NCBI RefSeq assembly: GCF_042433515.1
Contig: NZ_JBHLVH010000014.1
Span: 124,001-188,000, forward strand
Source of the DNA: Kytococcus schroeteri
GTDB taxonomy: Bacteria > Actinomycetota > Actinomycetes > Actinomycetales > Dermatophilaceae
Length of the DNA stretch: 64,000 bases
Direction: 5' to 3'
In this document: in pieces, positions 1 through 7,688 of the stretch
Layout of the letters: the number at the start of each line of letters is the position of its first letter
Numbering within the stretch: the stretch's first letter is position 1
Notes under the pieces: model-generated
Told to the model about the DNA's origin: nothing
What the model saw: only the letters and a program-made list of their open reading frames with translations
Databases searched by the model: none
Position numbers and translations under genes: made by a program

Positions 1-918
1 GGGGCGCTGGGCAACGTGCTCGTGCCGGCGTGGGTGAAGCGGCACAGCTCGGGCACCCAGCAGCGGCAGCTGATGGCGGTCTACGTGGCCGTGTTGTCGA
101 TCGGCGGCTCGGCCGGCGCGATGCTGGCCATCCCACTCACCGGGTTGCCGGGTGCGTCGGTGCTGCCCCGCATCGGTCACGGACCCGACCCCTCCGGCGG
201 CGACTGGCGGATCTCGGTGCTGGCCTGGGCGGTGATCGCCCTGGTGCCCCTGGCGATGTGGGCGGTGGTCGTCCGGCGGACCGGCCACGACTTCCCGCGG
301 AACGCCCTGGCCGAGCAGGCCTCCCACGTGAGCATCTGGCGTTCGCCGACGGCCGTGGCGCTCACGGCGATGTTCGCCCTGCAGTCCACCAACGCCTACA
401 CCCAGTTCGGCTGGCTGCCGCGCATCTACACCGAGGGTGGCGTCTCGGCCGGGATGGGCGGCTTCTACACCGCGCTCATCGCCGCCTGCGGCGTGCTGGG
501 CGGGTGGATCATGCCCGGCCTCATCGAGACGGTGTCCTCGCTGCGCACGCTGGCGGTGATCTGCGGTGGGCTGACCACCATCGGGTACCTGGGGCTGCTC
601 GTGGCGCCGCACTCGCTGGCCCTGGTGTGGGCGCTGGTGCTGGGCCTCGGCGGTTTCGCCTTCCCGATGGTGATCGCGCTGCTGCCGGCCCGGACCGCCG
701 ACCCGCTGATCACGGCGCGGCTCTCGGGCATCGTGCAACCGGTGGGCTACATCTTCGCGGCGGTGGGGCCGCTGGCGGTGGGGGCGATCGTGGCCGCGAC
801 CGGCAGCGTGACGATCGTGCTGTGGCTGATGGCGCTCTCCGGCGTGCTGCTGGCCCTTGCCGGATGGCGCGGTGCGGCCGAGGTCCTGGTGGACGACGAA
901 CTGGCCGCCGCGCGCTGA
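1..918 (+). CDS. CynX/NimT-type MFS transporter, 5' end outside window
   Basis: The frame is open from base 1, so this is the last 305 residues of a protein whose start lies upstream. It is strongly hydrophobic, with about eight predicted membrane helices, and carries the loop GNVLVPAWVKR near its beginning. That loop resembles the one in the cyanate/nitroimidazole (CynX/NimT) branch of the major facilitator superfamily. The protein probably moves a small organic anion or drug across the membrane. The substrate cannot be told from sequence. The family assignment is fairly secure. Confidence 0.8.
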   Translation, partial: GALGNVLVPAWVKRHSSGTQQRQLMAVYVAVLSIGGSAGAMLAIPLTGLPGASVLPRIGHGPDPSGGDWRISVLAWAVIALVPLAMWAVVVRRTGHDFPRNALAEQASHVSIWRSPTAVALTAMFALQSTNAYTQFGWLPRIYTEGGVSAGMGGFYTALIAACGVLGGWIMPGLIETVSSLRTLAVICGGLTTIGYLGLLVAPHSLALVWALVLGLGGFAFPMVIALLPARTADPLITARLSGIVQPVGYIFAAVGPLAVGAIVAATGSVTIVLWLMALSGVLLALAGWRGAAEVLVDDELAAAR

Positions 919-922
919 GCGG

Positions 923-1752
923 TCAGCCGGCGCTGAGCTGCCGCCCCAGGTCCTCCCCGATGCGGTGGAGCAACGGTGCGGGATCGGCCAGGCACCGCGC
1001 GGGGTCGGGTTCGAGCTCCTGCAGGGTGGCCACGCCGGTGAACCCCGCCGCTCGGGCCTCGGCCTCGCTGAGCTCTGTGGTGCCGCACACGGCCACCACG
1101 GGAATACCCGCCCGGCGCGCCCGTTCCAGCACCCCGGCGGGTGCCTTGCCGGAGAGGGTCTGACCGTCCAGGCGACCCTCGCCCGTCACCACCAGGTCGG
1201 CGGTGGACAGGTTCGCATCCAGCCCCGCGAGGTCCAGCAGCATGTCCACACCGGAGACCCGTTCAGCGCCCGGGGCCATCAACGCCAGACCCACGTCTCC
1301 GGCCGCCCCGCACCGGGTGACTCGACCAGCCCGGGCGGGCACCCCGCCTCGACCAGGAGACCTGACCACCGTGTCAGGGCGGCCTGGATGCGGTCGACCG
1401 TCACCGCATCGGCGCCCTTCTGCGGTCCGTACGTGGCGGCGGCGCCGTGGGGGCCGAGCAGGGGATTGGTGACGTCGGCCGCCAGGGTGAGGCGGATGCC
1501 GGTGAGGCGCTCGCGGACGGGCGTCAGGTCGAGGCGGGCGGCGCGTTCCAGGCCGGGGACGCCGGGCGGGACGGGCTGACCGTCCGCGTCGAGCACATGG
1601 GCGCCCAGGGCGGTGAGCAGGCCGAGTCCGCCGTCGGAGCAGGCGGACCCACCCACGCCGACGATGAGGTGACGGTTCCCCGCATCGAGGGCGGCGGAGA
1701 CGAGCTCGCCGGTCCCGGTGCTGGTGGCGGTGAGGGCCCGGGTGGGGGCGGT
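923..1752 (-). pseudogene. glycerate kinase remnant (5' part missing, one frameshift)
   Basis: Reading leftward, segments typical of type II glycerate kinase (GlxK/GarK) are visible: TGTGELVSAALDAGNRH, then GVGGSACSDGGLGLLTALGA, DVTNPLLGPHGAAATYGPQKGA, and after a frame change DLVVTGEGRLDGQTLSGKAP up to the stop. Family members have about 370 residues; the first 110 or so are absent and the frame runs instead into an SRPBCC fragment. A one-base loss in the C run at 1306-1309 shifts the frame: adding one base restores GAGAAGDVGLALM. An active kinase is unlikely unless the assembly is wrong. Confidence 0.8.
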
Positions 1753-1975
1753 CGAGGGCGGTGATGCGCACGGTCAGCCGGAACCACAGGCCGAGGTGGC
1801 GGGCACGCCAGGTCACCTGGTCGCCGAGGTCGAGGATCCTGGAGGTCACCCCCGCGATGGCCATCTCTCCCGAGCTGCGCATGGAGCCCACGTGCTCGCC
1901 GACGTCCAGAGACAGCTCGAAGAGCTGCGCGGGACTGTGCCGGGTGTCGGTCACGACCTGGAAGGTGCTTGCCAC
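1753..1975 (-). pseudogene. SRPBCC (polyketide cyclase-like) protein, 5' fragment
   Basis: From a GTG at 1975 about 75 residues read as the N-terminal part of an SRPBCC/START-like ligand-binding protein (STFQVVTDTRHSPAQLFEL, then DLGDQVTWRARHLGLWFRL, then ITALDRP). Members normally have about 150 residues. Here similarity stops at the conserved ITALDRP and the DNA passes directly into glycerate kinase sequence. The two genes probably lay head to tail and lost roughly 0.6 kb between them. The exact junction (about 1745-1760) is an estimate. Confidence 0.65.
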
Positions 1976-2054
1976 AGGCGCATGCTGCCGGCGGCGCGTG
2001 GGGTCACTTCCCCGTGGGGCAGGATGACCGGCGGCCGACCGAAGGAGCACCACT

Positions 2055-3377
2055 GTGACCGCACCCACAGCTGTTCAGGGCCCTGCTGTGTCCACGCCGG
2101 AACAACGGGACGCCATCCAGACCCGCACCCTGCGGGTGGTGGTGCTCAGCCAGGTGCTCGGTGGCGCGGGACTGGCGGCCGGCGCGACCGTCGGTGCCCT
2201 GCTGGCCGAGGAGATGCTCGGCTCCCAGGGGCTGGCCGGCATCCCGGTGGCGATCGTGACCCTGGGGTCAGCGCTCGCGGCCTACCTGGTGGGCCGGGTG
2301 ACCCAGGGCAGGGGTCGACGCATGGGCCTCGGGGTCGGCTTCGCGGTCGGTGGTGTGGGTGCCGCGGGCGTGGTCCTCGCGGCCGTGCTGGGCCAGGTGT
2401 GGCTGCTGTTCCTCGCTCTGTTCGTCTACGGGGCCGGCACAGCCACCAACCTGCAGGCCCGCTACGCCGGCACGGACCTGGCCACGCCGCAGCGCCGCGC
2501 GACCGCGGTGAGCATGGCCATGGTGTCCACCACGGTCGGCGCCGTCGCCGGACCGAACCTGGTGGAACCGCTGGGCCGACTGGCCGGAGCCTGGGGGATT
2601 CCGTCGCTGGCGGGTCCGTTCATGCTGGCCTCGGTCGCCTACCTGGCGGCGGGCGCCGTCCTGCTGGTCATGCTGCGACCGGACCCCTTCCTGCTGGCCA
2701 AGACGCTGGCCGGAACGGATGCCGATCCGGACCCCGCGGCCCACGAACCAGACACACGCGGGGCTGACACGGCACCGGTCACCGCCAGCACCTCTCTGCC
2801 CCCGGCACGTCCGACCGCCTGGGTGGGCGCCGGCGTCATGGTGATGACCCAGGTGGTGATGGTCGCGATCATGACCATGACCCCGGTCCACATGCGGGCC
2901 CACCACCACGACCTGGGTGACGTGGGGCTGGTCATCAGCCTCCACATCGCCGCCATGTACCTGCCCTCCTTGGTGACCGGCGCCCTCATCGACCGCGTCG
3001 GGCGCCTGCCCATGGCCGCCGCAGCCGGCGCCACGCTCCTGGCCGCCGGGGTGGTGGCCGCCCTGGCCCCGGGCGAGTCGATGGGGTGGATCGTCCTGGC
3101 CCTGGTACTGCTGGGCCTGGGCTGGAACCTGGGCCTCATCTCCGGCACGGCCCTGGTGGTGGACGGCACCGTCCCGGCCAACCGCGCCCGGACGCAGGGC
3201 ACCATCGACGTCCTCATCGCCTTGGCCGGTGCCGCTGGAGGTGCCTTCTCCGGCATGGTCGTGGCTGCCAGCAGCTTCGCGGGCCTGTCCTGGCTCGGCG
3301 CGGTGCTGGGCCTGGCCGTGGTCCCGCTGCTGTGGGTGGCCGCCCGTGACCGTCGCGCCACCGCCGCGGCCTCCTGA
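2055..3377 (+). CDS. MFS transporter (drug efflux type)
   Basis: This 440-residue membrane protein has about 12 predicted helices. A charged, Asp/Pro-rich cytoplasmic loop at roughly residues 215-255 separates the two six-helix halves, as in other MFS permeases. The loop VGRVTQGRGRRMGLG after helix 2 is the usual MFS A-motif position. The GTG start is supported by GAAGGAG at 2041-2047. It lies just upstream of the ABC-F gene, so a part in drug tolerance is plausible but inferred only from position. Confidence 0.8.
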   Translation: MTAPTAVQGPAVSTPEQRDAIQTRTLRVVVLSQVLGGAGLAAGATVGALLAEEMLGSQGLAGIPVAIVTLGSALAAYLVGRVTQGRGRRMGLGVGFAVGGVGAAGVVLAAVLGQVWLLFLALFVYGAGTATNLQARYAGTDLATPQRRATAVSMAMVSTTVGAVAGPNLVEPLGRLAGAWGIPSLAGPFMLASVAYLAAGAVLLVMLRPDPFLLAKTLAGTDADPDPAAHEPDTRGADTAPVTASTSLPPARPTAWVGAGVMVMTQVVMVAIMTMTPVHMRAHHHDLGDVGLVISLHIAAMYLPSLVTGALIDRVGRLPMAAAAGATLLAAGVVAALAPGESMGWIVLALVLLGLGWNLGLISGTALVVDGTVPANRARTQGTIDVLIALAGAAGGAFSGMVVAASSFAGLSWLGAVLGLAVVPLLWVAARDRRATAAAS

Positions 3378-3412
3378 GCGACGCGGCACCCCGGTGCGAC
3401 GCAGGAAACTCG

Positions 3413-3441
3413 CTGCACTGCCCGGCCCACGCGCCTACGAT
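3413..3441 (+). promoter_or_regulatory. promoter for leader ORF and ABC-F gene
   Basis: A -10 box TACGAT lies at 3436-3441, exactly 6 nt before the leader ORF ATG. A weak -35 CTGCAC sits at 3413-3418 with 17-bp spacing. The stretch GGAAACT just upstream is unusually A-rich for this region. An A-rich patch directly above a -35 is also seen in WhiB7-dependent actinobacterial resistance promoters, but that link is only a suggestion. Confidence 0.5.
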
Positions 3442-3447
3442 GGGTGC

Positions 3448-3483
3448 ATGACCGCATCGATGAGGCTCCGCACCCGCCGCTGA
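3448..3483 (+). CDS. 11-residue leader peptide upstream of ABC-F gene
   Basis: A short ORF encodes MTASMRLRTRR, ending in five basic residues out of six. With a -10 box 6 nt upstream it would be translated from a leaderless transcript. Its TGA lies in the 4-nt loop of a hairpin (CCGCCG at 3474-3479, CGGCGG at 3484-3489), and a second hairpin follows before the ABC-F start. This layout matches ribosome-mediated attenuation leaders of antibiotic-resistance genes. No experimental support is available here. Confidence 0.6.
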   Translation: MTASMRLRTRR

Positions 3484-3559
3484 CGGCGGCGGAGTCGACC
3501 CTTCTTCCTCTGCACGCCGTCACGGTCCCCGCCGGGCGGTCCTGTCAGTGCTGCCCGGC
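3474..3559 (+). promoter_or_regulatory. putative attenuator hairpins before ABC-F gene
   Basis: Two inverted repeats lie in the 101-nt gap between leader ORF and ABC-F gene. The first is 6 bp with a 4-nt loop holding the leader stop codon (3474-3489). The second is 7 bp, GCCGGGC at 3531-3537 with GCCCGGC at 3553-3559 and a 15-nt loop, ending 25 nt before the ABC-F ATG. A ribosome paused on the leader could change which hairpin forms. Confidence 0.5.
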
Positions 3560-3584
3560 TCCCTGACGAGTCGAAGAGAGCACC

Positions 3585-5234
3585 ATGCAGAACATCGATC
3601 ACCGCGCCTCATCCACCCCTGACACGCCCTCCTCCGCGCCCTCCCAGCCAGACGTCCCGGCGGGTGCCGGCGCCCACATCCGCGCCGAGGGCATCCACGT
3701 CACCCTGGGGCACCGCACCCTCCTGACCGACGTCGACGTCAGCGTGACCGCCGGGTCCCGGCTGGCCATCGTCGGCGAGAACGGACGGGGTAAAACCACC
3801 CTGCTCCACGTCCTGGCCGGCACCCTCGAGCCCGATGCGGGGCAGCTGAGCCGGGTGGGCACCCTCACCCTGGTGGAGCAGGACCTGGCCTCCCGTGCGG
3901 GGGAGACCGTCGGCTCCCTGGTGCGTCACGCCATCGCCCCCTCGTTGGACGCGCTGTCACGGCTCGATGGGGCTACGCAGGCCCTTGCGGAGGAACGCGC
4001 AGGGGCGGACGAGGAGTACGCAGTCGCCCTGGACCGGGCCACGGTGCTCGACGCCTGGGATGCCGAGCGCCGCATTGACGTTGCCCTCGCCGGTCTGGAT
4101 GCCTGCACCGACCGCGAACGCGCCCTGGCCAGGCTGTCGGTGGGCCAGCGGTACCGCGTCCGGTTGGCCTGCGCGCTGGGCGGGAACTCCGACCTTTTGC
4201 TGCTGGACGAGCCCACCAACCACCTCGACGCCACCAGCCTGGCCTTCCTCACTGACCGCCTGCGCGAGCACCGCGGGGGATGGGCCGTGGTCAGCCACGA
4301 CCGCGCGCTTTTGCACGACGTGGCCACCTCCTTCCTGGACCTCGACCCGAGCTCGAACGGCCGGCCACGCCTGTACGCGGGAGGTCACGAGGCCTGGGTG
4401 GAGGGCCGCCGCCGGGACCGCGCCCGCTGGGAGCAGGAGTACGCCGAGCAGACCGAGGAACGCGCCCAGCTGGAACAGGCTGCCGAGGAGGCACGCGGCC
4501 GCCTCCGCACTGGGTGGCGGCCGGACAAGGGCACCGGCAAGCACCAGCGGGCCACCCGGGCTGCGGGTGCGGTGCAGGCGTTCAACCGGCGGCAGGAGGC
4601 CCTGGAGGCGTACGCCCTGACGGTGCCGCCACCCCCGGCCGAGCGGCGGTTCCCCGAACTCCCCGGAGCGGGCGCGCGCGTCCTGCTGGACTGCGATGAG
4701 GTGGCCGTGACCGGGCGGTTGGTGCCCACCACCCTCACCGTGGGTGGTGGTGACCACCTTGTGGTCACCGGGGCCAACGGTGCGGGCAAGTCGACCCTGC
4801 TGCGACTTCTGGCCGGGACGCTGGAGCCCACCGGCGGGACGGTCCACCGGCACCCCTCCGGCCGGGTGGTGCTGCTCTCGCAGGAGGTGCCGGACTGGCC
4901 ACAGGAGATGACCGCGCAGCACCTCATCGACAGGACCCTGGCCGAACAGCGCGGCCGCCACGCCGCACCCTCCGGCCTCGTGGACGCCGACCTCCTGCGC
5001 ACCCCCGTGGGGCGTCTCTCCCCGGGGCAGCAGCGGCGCCTGCACCTGCACTTGGTGCTGGCGCAGCGCCCGGACCTCCTGCTCCTGGACGAGCCCACCA
5101 ACCACCTCTCGGCCGGGGTGGTGGACGACCTGACCAAGTGGATGCAGGGCACCGCGGCCGCCGTCGTGGTCGCGACCCACGACCGCCAGTTGTTGCGGGA
5201 CATCTCGTCCTGGCCACGGCACCACCTGGGGTAG
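3585..5234 (+). CDS. ABC-F family ATPase, ribosome protection type
   Basis: This 549-residue protein has two ABC ATPase domains and no membrane segment. Domain 1 has Walker A GENGRGKTT (about 64-72), signature LSVGQ (184-188) and Walker B with D208/E209 in LLLLDEPTNHLD. A charged, Glu/Arg-rich linker (about 265-345) follows. Domain 2 has Walker A GANGAGKST (396-404), signature LSPGQQ and Walker B D502/E503. ABC-F proteins act on the ribosome; resistance members displace macrolides, lincosamides or pleuromutilins from the exit tunnel region. The leader ORF upstream favours a resistance role over a housekeeping one, but which drugs is unknown. Confidence 0.85.
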   Translation: MQNIDHRASSTPDTPSSAPSQPDVPAGAGAHIRAEGIHVTLGHRTLLTDVDVSVTAGSRLAIVGENGRGKTTLLHVLAGTLEPDAGQLSRVGTLTLVEQDLASRAGETVGSLVRHAIAPSLDALSRLDGATQALAEERAGADEEYAVALDRATVLDAWDAERRIDVALAGLDACTDRERALARLSVGQRYRVRLACALGGNSDLLLLDEPTNHLDATSLAFLTDRLREHRGGWAVVSHDRALLHDVATSFLDLDPSSNGRPRLYAGGHEAWVEGRRRDRARWEQEYAEQTEERAQLEQAAEEARGRLRTGWRPDKGTGKHQRATRAAGAVQAFNRRQEALEAYALTVPPPPAERRFPELPGAGARVLLDCDEVAVTGRLVPTTLTVGGGDHLVVTGANGAGKSTLLRLLAGTLEPTGGTVHRHPSGRVVLLSQEVPDWPQEMTAQHLIDRTLAEQRGRHAAPSGLVDADLLRTPVGRLSPGQQRRLHLHLVLAQRPDLLLLDEPTNHLSAGVVDDLTKWMQGTAAAVVVATHDRQLLRDISSWPRHHLG

Positions 5235-5267
5235 GCCAGCCCCGGCCTCACCGGCCCCGCATGAGCC

Positions 5268-6692
5268 TCAGCCCTGGCGGCGCAGCACGCTCACCGCGAA
5301 CTCGGCCTCGGGCGTCCACGGGCGCAGGTCCCAGGTGCTGAAGCGGTGCTCCAGCGTGAGGCCCGCCGGGGCCAGCAGCGCGTCCAGCGCGGCGGTGTCG
5401 AAACCGGTGGTGGTGCGGCAGCCCACCACCACGAAGCCGTCGGGCACCAGGTGCGCGGCCACCCGCTGCAGCACCGCACCACGAGCCGCGGGCGCCACGA
5501 AGTCCAGCACGTTGCCGGCCATGAGGGCCCCGTCGAACGGCTCCGGCTGCCCGTGGGCGGCGAGGTCCAGCGTGGCCAGGTCGGCCACCAACCAGGTGCC
5601 GTCGGGGTGGTCCTCGCGGGCCGCGGCCACGAGCGCGGGGTCCACGTCCACCCCCACGGCGTCGAAACCCAGCCCCAGAAGGTGGCCGGCGTGCCGCCCG
5701 GGGCCGCACCCGGCATCCAGGAGGCGGGCACCGCGCGGCGCCAGGACGTCCACCAGGCGCGTCTCGCCCTGCACGTCCTGCCCGCTGGCGGCCAGCGAGC
5801 GCATGCGCTCGGTGTACCAGGCGGAGTGGTCGGGGTCGGTGAGTCCCGGCCAGGTGGTGGTGCCGCCGACCACCTCGCCGGGGCGGGTGTCGGTGCGCGG
5901 CTCGACCGCCGCGCGGTACATGCCGTGGCCGCGGGGCCCGGGCGTGAAGCCGGCCGCGCGGTAGAGCCGCCCGGCGTCGGAGTCCGCGTCGGCCACGATC
6001 ACCAGCTCGCGGGCGCCGCGCTCCCACGCCCACTCGGCCGCGACCGTGAGCAGGTGGCGCGCCAGACCCCGCCGACGGTGGGCCGGAGCGGTGAGCACCG
6101 ACTGGTACCGCGCCGTCACGGGCTCGCCCTGGAGCACCACCGCCCCCAACGAGGCCGCGAGCTCGCCCTGCGCGGTGAAGGCCCCCACCCAGTGGGCACG
6201 CCCCTCGTCCACGAGACGGCGCCGGGCGGCCACCTGCCCGGCCATGAACGTGGCGTACTCATCGGCCGGGTACTCACCCGTGGCGGCGTTCTCCGCGAGC
6301 TCCTGCGCCAGGCGCTGCTCCCAGGCGGCGTCGTCGAGCGGGCGCACCGTGAAGCCGGTGGGCACCGGGGTGGGGGAGGGGGTCGACGTGGCGGTGAGGG
6401 TCTCCACCACGTCGGGCTCCAGCCCCGTGCCGGCCCAGGCCGTCGGGTCGGGCTCGCGCGGCAGGCCGATGGCACGGTGCGTCGCCTGGGGGAACTCCGC
6501 CTCGAACACCGCCACCCAGCGGGCGGCGTCGTCCGGGTCCCCGGAGGTCACCTGGACGGCGTTGCCCCAGTGGTACTCCGGGTTGGCGGGGGTGCGCACC
6601 ACGAGGTGGTCCCCGGCATCGGTCACGACCGAGCCGGACAGGGCGTCGACCTGCAGGTCGGTGCGGGTGGAGGGCGGCAGCTGGCGGAACAC
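5268..6692 (-). CDS. GNAT acetyltransferase fused to class I methyltransferase
   Basis: The 474-residue protein combines two enzymes. The N-terminal 100 residues (LPPSTRTDLQVDALSGS) lead into a GNAT domain with the acetyl-CoA loop SVLTAPAHRRRGLARHLL and ELVIVADADSDAGRLYRAAGF. The C-terminal 200 residues carry the SAM-binding motif LLDAGCGPGRHAGHL and a typical Rossmann methyltransferase pattern. I chose GTG 6692 because a -10 box TACGCT lies 6 nt upstream; longer starts would overlap the divergent gene. Substrates are unknown. Confidence 0.75.
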   Translation of the reverse strand: MFRQLPPSTRTDLQVDALSGSVVTDAGDHLVVRTPANPEYHWGNAVQVTSGDPDDAARWVAVFEAEFPQATHRAIGLPREPDPTAWAGTGLEPDVVETLTATSTPSPTPVPTGFTVRPLDDAAWEQRLAQELAENAATGEYPADEYATFMAGQVAARRRLVDEGRAHWVGAFTAQGELAASLGAVVLQGEPVTARYQSVLTAPAHRRRGLARHLLTVAAEWAWERGARELVIVADADSDAGRLYRAAGFTPGPRGHGMYRAAVEPRTDTRPGEVVGGTTTWPGLTDPDHSAWYTERMRSLAASGQDVQGETRLVDVLAPRGARLLDAGCGPGRHAGHLLGLGFDAVGVDVDPALVAAAREDHPDGTWLVADLATLDLAAHGQPEPFDGALMAGNVLDFVAPAARGAVLQRVAAHLVPDGFVVVGCRTTTGFDTAALDALLAPAGLTLEHRFSTWDLRPWTPEAEFAVSVLRRQG

Positions 6693-6747
6693 CGCGCCAG
6701 CGTAGCCAGCGGTTCCGCCGTGGCCGACGCGGTGCCACAGTGAGCGC

Positions 6748-7470
6748 ATGAGCGGACTGCAGCCCTTCGCCCCCGACGGCCTCGAACGCGCACTGTGCGT
6801 GGTGGCCCACCCCGACGACATGGAGTACGGCGCCTCGGCGGCGGTCTCGCACTGGACCTCCCGGGGTGTCGACGTGTCCTACCTGCTGCTCACCCACGGG
6901 GAGGCGGGCATGCCGCAGGAGCCCAACACGGTGCGCCGCATCCGGTCGGAGGAGCAGCGCAGCGCCTGCCGCCAGGTGGGCGTGGGGGACCTGCGCATCC
7001 TCGACCACCCCGACGGCGTGCTCGAGCCCACCCTGGCGCTGCGGCGCGACATCACCCGGGTCATCCGCCAGGTGCGCCCGCAGCTGGTCATGACCACGAC
7101 CTGGGCGGACGTGGCGCCGTGGGGCCTCAACCAGGCCGACCACCGCGTCGCCGGGCTGACCGCGGTCGATGCCGTGGCCGCGGCGGGCAACCGGTGGATC
7201 TTCCCCGAGCTCGTGGACGAGGAGGGCCTCGACCCGTGGAGCACCCGCTGGGTGGTGGTGACCGGCGCGGCCGAGCCGGACCACGTCATCGCGCTGGAGC
7301 CGCAGGACGCCGAGCGGGCCGTGGCCTCCCTGCAGCAGCACGCCGCCTACCTCGAGGCCCTGCCGGACCACCCGGACCCGGCCGAGTTCATCCCCGCGAT
7401 GCTGCGTGGGGGTGGGGAGGGCACCGACCACGGGCTCGGCCTGCCGGTGCGCGTCTTCGACCTCGGGTGA
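6748..7470 (+). CDS. PIG-L (LmbE) family deacetylase
   Basis: This 240-residue protein has the AHPDD motif at residues 20-24 (zinc ligands H21 and D24) and a downstream QADHRV that can supply the third zinc ligand. PIG-L enzymes remove acetyl groups from N-acetylglucosamine conjugates, as in mycothiol synthesis (MshB) or mycothiol conjugate amidase. It lacks features that would mark it as MshB itself. The start is supported by CACAGT 6 nt upstream. It is divergent from the GNAT-methyltransferase gene. Confidence 0.8.
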   Translation: MSGLQPFAPDGLERALCVVAHPDDMEYGASAAVSHWTSRGVDVSYLLLTHGEAGMPQEPNTVRRIRSEEQRSACRQVGVGDLRILDHPDGVLEPTLALRRDITRVIRQVRPQLVMTTTWADVAPWGLNQADHRVAGLTAVDAVAAAGNRWIFPELVDEEGLDPWSTRWVVVTGAAEPDHVIALEPQDAERAVASLQQHAAYLEALPDHPDPAEFIPAMLRGGGEGTDHGLGLPVRVFDLG

Positions 7471-7480
7471 GGGCCGGCGA

Positions 7481-7573
7481 CGGTCAACTCCGGCCGTCGT
7501 CCACCGCTGCCGTCCCGGGCTCGCCCCCACGAACGGTCAAGAGTTCTTCGGCCACGGACCACGGCTCGGTCAA
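7481..7573 (+). repeat. three direct CGGTCAA repeats upstream of protease gene
   Basis: The heptamer CGGTCAA occurs at 7481-7487, 7534-7540 and 7567-7573, all in the same orientation, inside the 218-bp gap before the M4 protease gene. The spacing (53 and 33 bp) is not regular. The repeats could be activator or repressor contacts for the secreted protease, but this is only a pattern. Confidence 0.35.
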
Positions 7574-7688
7574 CAGGGTTGTCCCACGTCACACCAGCGG
7601 GTGAGCGTGTGGGCACCGCGACGGGAGAGGCCGCCGCACGACACACGACCGGGGAACGCCACGCGGCGGCCCTGACCAAGGAGGCACC

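Noticed and set aside
3484..3584. Possible rho-independent terminator between leader ORF and ABC-F gene
   Set aside because: The 7-bp hairpin has a 15-nt loop and no U run, so it is treated as an attenuator element, not a terminator.
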